A DNA stretch of 64,000 bases. Origin: Chitinophaga lutea. GTDB taxonomy: Bacteria > Bacteroidota > Bacteroidia > Chitinophagales > Chitinophagaceae. Under the pieces are notes generated by a model, which had not been told where the DNA came from, made no database searches, and saw nothing but the letters and a program-made list of their open reading frames with translations. The stretch spans positions 558,001 to 622,000 of the forward strand of contig NZ_RPDH01000003.1 in NCBI RefSeq assembly GCF_003813775.1, in the 5' to 3' direction. A program made the translations under genes and the position numbers. Shown in pieces: positions 34,266 to 43,514 of the stretch (position 1 is the stretch's first letter; each line of letters begins with the position of its first letter).

Positions 34266-35375
34266 ATGCGTTTTACCCTGCCCAATAACTCCCGAAGCAT
34301 CATCGAAACCATCCTGGTGCTGCTATTGCTCCTGGCCCTCATCTTTGCGGTGTATGATGTGCTCAGGGTCTTTTTCGGGGTGTTTACCTTCGCGCTTATT
34401 TTCTCTGTATCCTTCGCCTCGCCGTATGAACGCCTCGCCAAAGCGCTGGGCAAACGCCGGAAGCTGGCCGCCACGATCTATGCCCTTGTATTGATCCTCC
34501 TCATTGCCATACCGGTAGTGTACATGGTGGGTGCGCTGGGCAAACACATGAAAGATGTGCTGAATTTTTATACGGAGATCAAAACGCATGGCCTGCCGCC
34601 GTTACCGCCGCAGGTAACACAGCTGCCGGTGATCGGGGATTCCGCAACGACCTTCTGGCAACATCTCCGCGAAAACCCGCAGGAAGCGCTGATGGGATAC
34701 GAACATCAGATCAGGGCCGCCCTTCACCGCATTCTCACCGGGGGCGCGGGCGTGCTGGGCACGGCGCTGCAATTCATTGTAGGCATCATCATATCCGCAA
34801 TCCTGCTGGCCGGCGGGGAGAAAGTGATCCGGCCGCTGAAAGTGGCGCTGGGGCACCTGCTGGGCACGCGCGACGGGATGGCGCTGCTCGATGCGACCAA
34901 TAACGCCATCAGGGGCGTGTCTATCGGCGTGATGGGCACGGCGTTCATTGCCGCGTTCATTTCGTGGATCGGTTTCCTGATCGCCCATCTCCAGTTCCCG
35001 ATTTTGCTGGCGGCCATTGTGTTCTTCCTTGTGCTGATACAGGTAGGGCCTTTGCTGGTATGGCTGCCGGCCGTCATTTTACTGGCCATCAACGGGCATA
35101 CGGGTACGGCGGTATTTGCGGCGGTATACGGCGCGCTGGTGCTGGTGGTGGACGCGGTGCTCAAACCCATCCTGATCGCCAAAAGCGGCGGCAGGCTGCC
35201 TTTCCTGGTGCTGTTCATTGGCGTGGTGGGTGGGCTCGCGGCATGGGGATTTACCGGCATGTTCAAAGGCGCCATCATCATGGCCGTATTCTATACAATT
35301 TTTACCTCCTGGCTGGAACGGAAGGCAGACAAACCCGGCACTACGGAAACCGCCGGGGCCGGAGAATTCATATAA
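34266..35375 (+). CDS. AI-2E family transporter (PerM/UPF0118-like)
   Basis: A 369-aa membrane protein with the family's layout: two N-terminal helix pairs (TILVLLLLLALIFAVYDVLR and KLAATIYALVLILLIAIPVV), a long soluble loop, then a cluster of transmembrane helices (ILLAAIVFFLVLIQVGPLLV and LVLFIGVVGGLAAWGFTGMF). The conserved GLAAWGFTGMFKGAII segment near the end is typical. Members export various small molecules or act in Na+/H+ exchange, and the substrate cannot be inferred. It probably forms an operon with the AsmA-like gene nine bases downstream. Confidence 0.85.
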   Translation: MRFTLPNNSRSIIETILVLLLLLALIFAVYDVLRVFFGVFTFALIFSVSFASPYERLAKALGKRRKLAATIYALVLILLIAIPVVYMVGALGKHMKDVLNFYTEIKTHGLPPLPPQVTQLPVIGDSATTFWQHLRENPQEALMGYEHQIRAALHRILTGGAGVLGTALQFIVGIIISAILLAGGEKVIRPLKVALGHLLGTRDGMALLDATNNAIRGVSIGVMGTAFIAAFISWIGFLIAHLQFPILLAAIVFFLVLIQVGPLLVWLPAVILLAINGHTGTAVFAAVYGALVLVVDAVLKPILIAKSGGRLPFLVLFIGVVGGLAAWGFTGMFKGAIIMAVFYTIFTSWLERKADKPGTTETAGAGEFI

Positions 35376-35384
35376 ATCACCGTT

Positions 35385-38300
35385 TTGAAAAGAGCGCTCA
35401 AACGTATATCGGTTTTTGTGGTGGCAGTGGTGGCGGTCTGCATCGCGCTGTTCTACTACGTTCTCACGTACCGTTTCAAGGAAAGCCTGCGCTACGCCGT
35501 CAAAATGCAAACCAAAGGGCGGTATGCCTTTGATGCGGGCAGCGCGGAAGTGTCGTTCCGGAAAATGGCCATCACCCTGCGGAAGTCGTCCGTACGCTGC
35601 CTCGATCCGCGGGATGATGCGGCGGCTTACGACATCCATATCCCGGAAATGTATTTTTCGCTGGCGTCGTGGACAGACGTGCTGGTGAACAAAAAAGTGA
35701 TCGCAGACAGCATTGCCTTCATCGCGCCGCACGTCAAAATGAACGTGCGGCGGAGAGCCGCGCGGAGAAAGGAATTTAAAGGAACGGACATCCTGGATAT
35801 CCTCGAAAAAACACTCATGCATTTCAACGCCCGCTCTTTCACCATGAAGGGCGCGGTGTGCGAATACCTCCCGGACAATGCGCCCGCGCTGCGCGTTAAC
35901 GATATCAACCTGTATGTGCAGAATTTCAGGGAAGTGAACAATGACGATAGCCGCTTTTTCGGTTCTGACCGGGTGGTGTTTTTCCTTGGGCGCCAGCATT
36001 GGGTATTGCCGAAACGAAGGCAGGAAGTGCGTTTCAGTTCCCTGCGCTTCGACAGTAAAGGCCAGCGCCTGGAAATAGACAGTGTGGATTACCAGGAACA
36101 GGACACTTCGGGTAAAGGAGGGCTGCAGTTGCAGGCCGACCGTTTGTTTTTTAATTCACGGCACCTGCCGGCGCTATACCAGCACAACCGTTTGCTGATC
36201 GATACCCTCACCTGCGTGCGCCCGGTGCTAACGGTGCCGCACGGCCGCCACGGCGCGCCGAAGGATACCGCGATGGCGGCCAGCCGCATGCCGTTCCGGT
36301 ATGTGCAGATCGGTTTTATCAACGTCGTGGATGCAGATGTGCATCTCACGGGCCGCCAGGCGGCCAGCCGCAACAGTAACCTGCGCATCTACAACCTGCG
36401 GGTGACACCGGGCGCACAGGACCCGCTGCAGCTGGACAGTATCCGGATGGATTTGAAGCAGCTCGTTTTTTATTCGCGCGACAGTTTATACCAGATGCGC
36501 ATCGACGAGTTTACCGTGGAGCGGGACGGGATTTTATTTTCCGGGGTGCACTATTCGCCCACGGACAAGAACCGCGCCGCCAAAACGGTGACGGCCACAG
36601 CGCCGGCGTTGCGGCTGAAGAACGTGAATTTCGAGTCCCTGCTCCGGAAACATCTTCACGCCGACGAGGCGGAACTGGTCAGTCCCGTTATTACCGTACA
36701 TCAGCAACATGCCCGTGCGCCGAAAAAAGCGCCTGTTGCGGGCGATCAAAAAAAGATGGACATCTTTTACCAGACGCTGCATGGCATCAGCGAGATGGTA
36801 CATGTGGAGCATTTCCGGCTGCGCAACGGTGAACTGGGCTTCAAGGCGGGAGGAGAGCAGGGAGCGGCGTTACAGGTGCATGACATCAATGCGCACGTTC
36901 TGCTGAACCGGCTTTTTCACAGCGATTCGCTCGTGGACGTAAAGCACGCCATCCCCGACCTTCGCGTGGGGCATATGGAACTGCAATCAAAAGGCGCGCG
37001 GATATCTGCCCGTAATTACCGCTTCGACGGCGTGACGCGGCGGAACTGGGGCGAATCCATCGATGCGCACCTGCCCAATGGTTCGCATATCGCGATAAAA
37101 GATATTTTCTGGGAAGTGTTCGACTGGGATGTGCTCCAGCAAACCGGCGACATCCAGGTAGCGCAGCTGCGCGCCGGCAGCATCGTGGCGAACATCCGGC
37201 AGGGCGCTGCAAAAAAGCCCGCTCGTCCGCTGCCCGTCATCCGCATCGCCAACGTGCAGGCCAACCAGTTTTCGCTGACGCAGGCTTCGGAGCAGGGCAG
37301 CACACGGATAAACGGGAAGGCGCTGGTATTACAGCAGCTGCAAAGCGCCAGCGATCATTTTGCCTGGAGCAATGCGTCCGTACAGTTGTCGGAACTCGCG
37401 GTGAAACGCCCGGCCTGGCTGCTCACCGCGGGTGCCGGAACGCTGCACAGCAACCGGGAGAATGTGCTGCACGGGATCCGGTTTGAAAAAGACGATGTGA
37501 AAGTGCATTTGCCTTTGCTCCGGTTTAAACTCCCGCTTCACTCATCCGCCATCTCATCATTAAACATCCCGTATCTCTACGCAGACAGCGCAACGGTGGA
37601 CGTGATTGCGCGGAAACGGACGGATGGTGCAGCCATGGCAGGGATGGGCAATAAAGGCCTGCAACCGGCCAATACCACATACGGGCAAACCGTAGGTGCC
37701 CCAAAGCCGCAGCCTGCAGGGGGGGAACCGGTAAATCCGCAATCAACCCGCACCTCCGTAGCCGTAACGAGCGCTCGTACCATGCAACCAACGGATCTCG
37801 ATGTGGAAAATGGCCGGCAACCAAAGACGGCGGCCGCACATCCGACGCCGGACATTCACGCCGGTGATATTCAAATCAACCATACGCACATCAGCTACAC
37901 CGGTATCAAGGAAAAGGACTCCGTTCATCTTAATACAACCTTGCAACTGCGCATCAAAGACGCGCACTCGGCAGCACATCGCATTACGTTCCACTCCGCC
38001 GCTGCTTCGCTGTCTGACACCCGGCTGCAGCAAACCGGGGTACAATTGCAGCTGCCCTTTGCCCGGCTGGAACTGCGGGAAGGTGCGATGCAGCAGGGCG
38101 CTTTCTCCGCGCATGCGGTGCTGGACTGGCGTGATGGGGTCTTTCATTTCAGCAAAGGGGGCGCACAGGTAAGTGCCGAAGCATTGTCTGGCAGCGTTCC
38201 GCGGATGCTGATGACGTTTCGGGAGGGTGAGGCCATCAACTGGCAGCAAGTGGCAGCGCATCTTGCCGCATCGGGCCGCAAGCTCCATTACGGTAACGAC

Positions 38301-39293
38301 AAACTCAATGCAGGAGCAGGTTCATTTGAGTGGACAGGCAACGCGCTGCGGTTGAAAGATATGTTCATGCTGCCGGTGCTGGACAGGGAAGCGACGTTCC
38401 AAAAAGAAAAATGGCAGGGCAATTATATGACATTGAACGGTGGAACGGTCACCCTGTTTCCTACCGCCATCAGCGATTCGATGGTGCACATCGGCAGGGT
38501 GGAGCTGGATAGCGCGGACCTGCATGTGTCGAGAGACAAGCTGCTGCCTTTTCAGCACGGGGTGGAAAAATTCATGCCCACCACGCTGGTGCGCAACATC
38601 AGGTTTCCCTTCCGGGTAGATACCATTCAGATTGCAGGCAGTAAAGTCACATATGCGGAACGTACGCCCAAATCGAAAGGCTGGAGCGAAATACCGTTAA
38701 CAAACCTGTCGGGTACCATTCTTCGCCTGGGGAACCGATTTGACGGTAATGATTCATTGTATGTAAACGCATCGGCCAACGTATTCAGCGGCAACGTGCG
38801 GCACCTGACTTATGTGGAATCGTACGGCGACAGTCTTGCGGGGTTCGCCGCCAGCCTCGGTGTGGCGCCCGCCAGCTTGCCGGAACTGGCCGGCAGTGCA
38901 ATGCCGCACGGGAATGTAAAGGTTGTGAGCGGACAGATAGATACGGTTTACAGCACCTGGGAAGGCAATACCTATGCCGCTTTCGGGCAGATGCACTTTT
39001 ATTACAGCAACCTCCGCGTGAAAATCGGGAGCAGGCGCCACCCCGGCAAATGGCGGCTGGTGCCGGCCCTGGAAACCTGGCTGGTAAACCTGCTGATTCC
39101 TTCTCGCGTCACGAAACCTTCCCTGATCTTTTACCCCCGCGACCAGGAGCGTTTTATCTTCAACTACTGGATCAACGTGCAGAAACGTGGGGTGATGACG
39201 GCCGTGGGTTTGAAGCGCAATCGTGCTTACCGCAAACAATACCGCAAATATCAGCAACAGTACCGTTTGCCGGCAACGGCGACGGGATTTTGA
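35385..39293 (+). CDS. Very large AsmA-like envelope protein
   Basis: A 1302-aa protein with one N-terminal signal-anchor helix (ISVFVVAVVAVCIALFYYVL) and a long periplasmic beta-rich body, as in AsmA/TamB-type bridge proteins, which carry lipids between membranes. Repeats such as SSLRFDSKGQRLEIDSVDYQ, SSLNIPYLYADSATVDVIAR and RVELDSADLHVSRDKLLPFQ fit stacked strands that form a groove. The C terminus has RVTKPSLIFYPRDQERFIFN and a basic tail. The start is a TTG at 35385, because the next in-frame Met comes after the membrane helix. The 3' end is duplicated downstream. Confidence 0.75.
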   Translation: MKRALKRISVFVVAVVAVCIALFYYVLTYRFKESLRYAVKMQTKGRYAFDAGSAEVSFRKMAITLRKSSVRCLDPRDDAAAYDIHIPEMYFSLASWTDVLVNKKVIADSIAFIAPHVKMNVRRRAARRKEFKGTDILDILEKTLMHFNARSFTMKGAVCEYLPDNAPALRVNDINLYVQNFREVNNDDSRFFGSDRVVFFLGRQHWVLPKRRQEVRFSSLRFDSKGQRLEIDSVDYQEQDTSGKGGLQLQADRLFFNSRHLPALYQHNRLLIDTLTCVRPVLTVPHGRHGAPKDTAMAASRMPFRYVQIGFINVVDADVHLTGRQAASRNSNLRIYNLRVTPGAQDPLQLDSIRMDLKQLVFYSRDSLYQMRIDEFTVERDGILFSGVHYSPTDKNRAAKTVTATAPALRLKNVNFESLLRKHLHADEAELVSPVITVHQQHARAPKKAPVAGDQKKMDIFYQTLHGISEMVHVEHFRLRNGELGFKAGGEQGAALQVHDINAHVLLNRLFHSDSLVDVKHAIPDLRVGHMELQSKGARISARNYRFDGVTRRNWGESIDAHLPNGSHIAIKDIFWEVFDWDVLQQTGDIQVAQLRAGSIVANIRQGAAKKPARPLPVIRIANVQANQFSLTQASEQGSTRINGKALVLQQLQSASDHFAWSNASVQLSELAVKRPAWLLTAGAGTLHSNRENVLHGIRFEKDDVKVHLPLLRFKLPLHSSAISSLNIPYLYADSATVDVIARKRTDGAAMAGMGNKGLQPANTTYGQTVGAPKPQPAGGEPVNPQSTRTSVAVTSARTMQPTDLDVENGRQPKTAAAHPTPDIHAGDIQINHTHISYTGIKEKDSVHLNTTLQLRIKDAHSAAHRITFHSAAASLSDTRLQQTGVQLQLPFARLELREGAMQQGAFSAHAVLDWRDGVFHFSKGGAQVSAEALSGSVPRMLMTFREGEAINWQQVAAHLAASGRKLHYGNDKLNAGAGSFEWTGNALRLKDMFMLPVLDREATFQKEKWQGNYMTLNGGTVTLFPTAISDSMVHIGRVELDSADLHVSRDKLLPFQHGVEKFMPTTLVRNIRFPFRVDTIQIAGSKVTYAERTPKSKGWSEIPLTNLSGTILRLGNRFDGNDSLYVNASANVFSGNVRHLTYVESYGDSLAGFAASLGVAPASLPELAGSAMPHGNVKVVSGQIDTVYSTWEGNTYAAFGQMHFYYSNLRVKIGSRRHPGKWRLVPALETWLVNLLIPSRVTKPSLIFYPRDQERFIFNYWINVQKRGVMTAVGLKRNRAYRKQYRKYQQQYRLPATATGF

Positions 39294-39412
39294 TTTCATC
39301 GGGTTAAGAAAGGGGGATGCCTGAGCGATGACGTTTCGCAAACAATACCGCAAATACCAGCGACAGTACCGTTTGCCGGCAACGGGATTTTGATTTCATC
39401 GGGTTAAGAAAG
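39230..39412. repeat. Duplicated gene tail of the AsmA-like gene
   Basis: The last coding bases of the AsmA-like gene plus its downstream bases (about 39230-39310: CGCAAACAATACCGCAAATA... to GGGTTAAGAAAG) recur at about 39337-39412. The second copy lacks six bases of GGCGAC within GGCAACGGCGACGGG and has point changes. It thus carries a second, out-of-context gene end including the stop. Confidence 0.85.
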
Positions 39413-39540
39413 AGGTGTTGCCTCAGCTACGGTGTTTCCCTGCGATGACCGCCTGGCCGTCCATGATCAGCTGAACTGATTGGTGATGACCCGCCATCGT
39501 CATTGCGATGGATGTATAGTATGGCGGAAATTCGCTGCCG

Positions 39541-41004
39541 TTAAAAATTATGGATATATGATATGAGCGCCCCGGCTTGAATCGTACGGGCGTTAACCGG
39601 CTGCGGGTCCCCGAGCAGGAAATTGTCTTCGTCCGGGTGATCGAGGTTGATGGTCTGGTCGTACCGGCCGGTGCTGCCGTAGGAAAGCAGCAATCCTGCC
39701 CGCACGTGGTACCGCTTCTTACGCATGCTTACACCCACCTGTGCATGATACATGTCCCAGTCGGTGGTGTTGACTTTATAGCCCTCGGTAACGGTGCGGA
39801 CGTCACCATTGATACCCTTGTCATACGTGAAATCCGTACGCAGGCTCGCGAAAATGAGCGTGGAGCCCATTATCCTGTAACTAGCGCCTATTCCCACATT
39901 CAGCACACCGCGCCTTTCGTCGTTGAGCTGCAGCATGGAGGCGGCCGCATTACTGCTGCCGGTATCCGGCCGGATGAAAGCTGCGGGTTTGGGTTTTAGC
40001 ACCTGGTAAGCTTTTACCGGGGCGAAGTATTCGGCGCAGATGTAAAGCTGCCCTCGCTGGTGCATATACGTATAGCCGGCGGCGATACTCAGCGGGTTTT
40101 TCCAGTTGGTCTTCAGGCTGCTCTGCCGTGTGCTGGCCAGTATATTGATGGCCTGCGCGGGAGTGACCATCAGGTTGCTGATTTCCACATTCGATATGAT
40201 CGTGCCTTTCCCGTTGACTTTCCAGGTGGGCGTAGTCACCAGGAAACCGACATGGTGACTGGGCGACAGTTCCCAGGCCAACCCGGCGCGTACCCGGAAA
40301 CCGGCCTGGTGATAAGACGCGGTGTAGTTTTCAGACACGGTGGTGATGGGCGCCAGCACCGTATCGGGGCCGGCAGGGTTCATAATGGCCCGCCCGACGT
40401 AATCGACCGTGGTACTTTGTTTGCGAACGAAGGCTTCGGCAGTGAGGCCCACCGAAATGCGTTTGTTCAACCGCATACCGTCCGCCAGCTGAAAGGAGGT
40501 ATGATCTACCCTGTTGGCGGATTTGTACTGACCGATAAAGGTTTCCGCTCCCGGACTGTAGCTATTGTTCAGCACATCCTGCACCACATCTTTTTGCTGC
40601 GATACGCCATAGTCGATCACCGGTGTATGTACGATGGCATAGGCCAACGTGAAGGGCAGCTTCTTTTTAATGAACGGTACCGCGTGGGAAGCCACCATCG
40701 GCACGATGCTCGTGCCCTGCGAACGGAGATGCAGCCCCGTGCCGAGCCCGTCTTTCATAAATATCGATTGCCACTGGTAAATGGTGCCGCTTAGGGAGGA
40801 GGTGCTTCCGGCTGTGTTCACGAGCAGGGCGGGGTTATAAAACAGCACACCGCTATCGCGGTTCTGGGCAATTACGGAGCCCGGCATAAAATAACCCGCC
40901 GGTCCGTAGCCGGCCGACCAATAGTTGGCGTCCTGCGCGCGCAGGTTGGTAAAAACGGCCAGCAGGCATGCCGGCAGCAGCAGGTAAACAAATCTCATAA
41001 GCAT
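39541..41004 (-). CDS. Outer-membrane beta-barrel protein
   Basis: A 487-aa protein with a Sec signal peptide (LLLPACLLAVFTNLRAQ). It has the repeating amphipathic strands of a beta-barrel, with an N-terminal AGYFMPGSVIAQNRDSGVLF and YNPALL, similar in type to FadL/OmpP1 transporters, where an N-terminal plug carries NPA. The C terminus ends in a strand finishing HNF, consistent with outer-membrane insertion. No substrate can be assigned. It lies just downstream of the sterol-desaturase-family gene on the same strand, with a 14-base gap, so both may be cotranscribed. Confidence 0.72.
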   Translation of the reverse strand: MLMRFVYLLLPACLLAVFTNLRAQDANYWSAGYGPAGYFMPGSVIAQNRDSGVLFYNPALLVNTAGSTSSLSGTIYQWQSIFMKDGLGTGLHLRSQGTSIVPMVASHAVPFIKKKLPFTLAYAIVHTPVIDYGVSQQKDVVQDVLNNSYSPGAETFIGQYKSANRVDHTSFQLADGMRLNKRISVGLTAEAFVRKQSTTVDYVGRAIMNPAGPDTVLAPITTVSENYTASYHQAGFRVRAGLAWELSPSHHVGFLVTTPTWKVNGKGTIISNVEISNLMVTPAQAINILASTRQSSLKTNWKNPLSIAAGYTYMHQRGQLYICAEYFAPVKAYQVLKPKPAAFIRPDTGSSNAAASMLQLNDERRGVLNVGIGASYRIMGSTLIFASLRTDFTYDKGINGDVRTVTEGYKVNTTDWDMYHAQVGVSMRKKRYHVRAGLLLSYGSTGRYDQTINLDHPDEDNFLLGDPQPVNARTIQAGALISYIHNF

Positions 41005-41018
41005 TCAAGGCGTTTTGA

Positions 41019-41771
41019 TCAGCGATGCGCCACGGTTTCATATTTTTCTTCATAGTCTTTCCGGATGGTGCCCATCCACCGGTCCCACCACAGGAAGTAC
41101 AGCCCGTAGTTTCCCTTAAAAAACTGGTGATGCTGATTATGGTTAAACGATGTATTGATCCATTTGCCGATGCGGTTTCGTGCGAACCAGCGCGGGTACA
41201 GTTCCCAGCCGAGGTGGCCATACACATTGTAGACCATTTGTACCACAAATAATGAAATGAGGTGCGGATAGGTGAGGGGCATGGTAAATACCAGCACGGG
41301 CAAAATGCCGATTTCGATGACGGCTTCCAGCGGGTGAAAGGCAAAGGCGGCCCAGGGCGAGGGGTTGGTAGAGAGATGGTGGACTTTATGCACCGCAGGG
41401 AAAACAGGTTTCCAGTGCATGAAGCGGTGCATCCAGTAAAAGTAGGTGTCGTGTATGAAAAACATAATGGGGAAGGCGGCGATGAACCATACCATGCCAT
41501 AATCGGCGATGTTGCGGTAATAAAAAGTATAATCCACTACCGGCTTACGGAGCACCACCATAACGCCCAGTGAAAAAAGCAGGATGGTGAGGAAGGAGAA
41601 TAGTATTTCCCGGGCATAATCGCTGTTTTTCGGAAAACGCTGCTGGATTTTCCTGAGCAGAATACGCCTGCGGAGGAATACATAACACAGCAGGAACGCA
41701 ACGCCCGCGATAATGAAGTAACGGAGCGCGATGAGGGTGAAAATGGCAATCCAGCGGTCGAACCAGGGCAT
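41019..41771 (-). CDS. Sterol desaturase / fatty-acid hydroxylase family membrane di-iron enzyme
   Basis: A 250-aa membrane protein with four or so hydrophobic helices and the three histidine clusters of the family: HDTYFYWMHRFMHW, HKVHHLSTNP and FNHNQHHQFF. These bind the di-iron centre for oxygen-dependent hydroxylation or desaturation of lipids. The FHPLEAVIEIGILP segment is also conserved. Bacterial members act on sterols, carotenoids or sphingolipids. Sphingolipids are abundant in Bacteroidota, so a lipid substrate is likely but not shown. Confidence 0.88.
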   Translation of the reverse strand: MPWFDRWIAIFTLIALRYFIIAGVAFLLCYVFLRRRILLRKIQQRFPKNSDYAREILFSFLTILLFSLGVMVVLRKPVVDYTFYYRNIADYGMVWFIAAFPIMFFIHDTYFYWMHRFMHWKPVFPAVHKVHHLSTNPSPWAAFAFHPLEAVIEIGILPVLVFTMPLTYPHLISLFVVQMVYNVYGHLGWELYPRWFARNRIGKWINTSFNHNQHHQFFKGNYGLYFLWWDRWMGTIRKDYEEKYETVAHR

Positions 41772-41859
41772 ACAGTCAATGATATTGCAGGAAAGTTAGT
41801 GAAAAAATCGCCGTTTTTGTCCCCATGCAATACTTTCGGTCGTTATGCTGATGAAACCA

Positions 41860-41867
41860 TAAATTTG
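41860..41867 (+). promoter_or_regulatory. Candidate -7 element for the YCII-ECF42 pair
   Basis: TAAATTTG matches TAnnTTTG. It lies only five bases before the YCII start codon, so the transcript would be nearly leaderless. A TTTC at 41834-41837 is a weak -33. Confidence 0.5.
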
Positions 41868-41872
41868 TTATC

Positions 41873-42220
41873 ATGAAAGAGTTCGTATTAATTTTCAGGA
41901 ACAGCACCAATCCGCACGAGAATCCTTCTCCCGAAACGATGCAGGAAAGGATGAGCTGGATGGCTGGCGTGGCCGCGCAGCAGAAGCTCGTGGATAAAGG
42001 GAACCGTTTGTCCGCCAGCCAGGCAAAAACCGTGAAACCCGGTAATGTGGTGACCGACGGACCATACACCGAGATCAAGGAATTCATCAGCGGCTATCTG
42101 ATCATTAAAGCTGCCAGCATCGAGGAAGCGGTGGAAATCGCCAGGCAGAACCCGACTTTCAAAACGGGAGGCAGCATTGAAGTGCGTGCCGTGCTGACGC
42201 CGGACGATAAACACGTGTAA
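41873..42220 (+). CDS. YCII-family protein (DGPF type)
   Basis: A 115-aa single YCII/DGPF-domain protein: VTDGPYTEIKEFISGYLIIK contains the D-G-P-Y form of the DGPF motif, followed by ASIEEAVEIARQNP and a final SIEVRAVL strand. These proteins occur together with ECF42-group sigma factors, as here, where the sigma gene starts two bases after this stop. Its biochemical role is unknown. It may take part in signalling to or from the sigma factor. Confidence 0.88.
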   Translation: MKEFVLIFRNSTNPHENPSPETMQERMSWMAGVAAQQKLVDKGNRLSASQAKTVKPGNVVTDGPYTEIKEFISGYLIIKAASIEEAVEIARQNPTFKTGGSIEVRAVLTPDDKHV

Positions 42221-42222
42221 GT

Positions 42223-43467
42223 ATGGGCGAGGGGGAAGCTACGAGCGGGCTGATCCCGCATTTATTCAGATTGGAGTATACCAAGATGACGGCCGTTTTA
42301 TGCCGTCATTTTGGGCTGCAGCATATGGAAACCGCGGAGGACATCGTCAGCGAAACCTTCCTCAAAGCCACCGAAGTATGGACTGAAAAAGGTATTCCCG
42401 AAAACCCGACGGCCTGGCTATATACCGTCGCCAAAAATAAAACGAAAGACTACCTGAAACGGCTATCCGTTTTCGAAACGCAGGTAAAAGGCGCTATCAG
42501 GCCCGAGGCCGCTGAAGAAGCTCCCGCCTTTGAATTTGACACCCAAACGATCGCGGACGGCCAGCTGGCCATGATCTTTGCCGTATGTGACGCGGCCAAT
42601 TCCACCGAATCCCAGATCTGCCTGGCATTGCAGGTGCTCTGCGGTTTCAGTGTGGAGGAGATTGCCGATGCCTTCCTTGCCAAAACCGAAACCATCAAAA
42701 AGCGGCTGCTGCGGGCCAGGGCCGTGTTGCGCGATATACAGTTCCATACGGGGCCTTTACGGGAAGCGGCGATTACCGCCCGCCTCGACGCGGTACTGCA
42801 AACGCTTTATCTTTTATTCAACGAAGGATATTTTTCAAAATCCGGCAACCGCGCCATCCGGAAAGATCTGTGCTCGGAAGCTATGCGGCTGACGCTGGTG
42901 CTCACAGAAAACCCCCTCACCTGCACGCCGCAGGCCAATGCACTGCTGGCACTGATGTGTTACCAGAGCTCCCGGCTCGACGCGCGGGAAGATGAGGCGG
43001 GTGAAGCGATATTGTTCGAGCAGCAGGATAAGGAGCGCTGGAGCCGCGAACTGATTGATAAAGGCAATCACTACCTGGTGAATGCCTGTTCCGGCCACGA
43101 AGTGTCGAAGTACCACCTCGAGGCAGGTATCGCCTACTGGCATACCACGCCTTCGTCTGATAAAAAATGGGAGCACATCCTGGGGTTGTACAACGAACTG
43201 ATCGTGATGGCCTATTCGCCTATGACCGCCCTCAACCGCACATTCGCCTTTGCCAAAGTGTACGGCAACGGGCCGGCTATCGCGGAAGCGGAAAAATTGC
43301 AGCTCGAAGGCACGGGCGACTATCACGCCCTGCTCGGGTACCTGTATGCGGATACGGACGTTGCAAAAGCCGTCGCCCATTACCGCAAAGCCATCCAGCT
43401 TACCAAATCCGCCTCCGGAAAGAAAACCCTCGCCAAAGAAATCACACGGCTGGCGACAGGAAACTGA
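42223..43467 (+). CDS. ECF42-type RNA polymerase sigma factor with TPR-like extension
   Basis: A 414-aa sigma factor. Sigma region 2 (about 10-80) has HMETAEDIVSETFLKATEVW and PTAWLYTVAKNKTKDYLKR. Region 4 (about 125-185) has CGFSVEEIADAFLAKTETIK and KRLLRARAVLRD. The long C-terminal extension (about 190-414) contains LDAVLQTLYLLFNEGYFSKS and TPR-like helices, which define the ECF42 group. Such factors have no classical anti-sigma gene, and the extension is thought to control activity. It is coupled to the YCII gene just upstream. Confidence 0.9.
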   Translation: MGEGEATSGLIPHLFRLEYTKMTAVLCRHFGLQHMETAEDIVSETFLKATEVWTEKGIPENPTAWLYTVAKNKTKDYLKRLSVFETQVKGAIRPEAAEEAPAFEFDTQTIADGQLAMIFAVCDAANSTESQICLALQVLCGFSVEEIADAFLAKTETIKKRLLRARAVLRDIQFHTGPLREAAITARLDAVLQTLYLLFNEGYFSKSGNRAIRKDLCSEAMRLTLVLTENPLTCTPQANALLALMCYQSSRLDAREDEAGEAILFEQQDKERWSRELIDKGNHYLVNACSGHEVSKYHLEAGIAYWHTTPSSDKKWEHILGLYNELIVMAYSPMTALNRTFAFAKVYGNGPAIAEAEKLQLEGTGDYHALLGYLYADTDVAKAVAHYRKAIQLTKSASGKKTLAKEITRLATGN

Positions 43468-43514
43468 GATTTTAGCCGGGATGCTCTATTTTAGCGCAAA
43501 AATTCACCAGCTGC

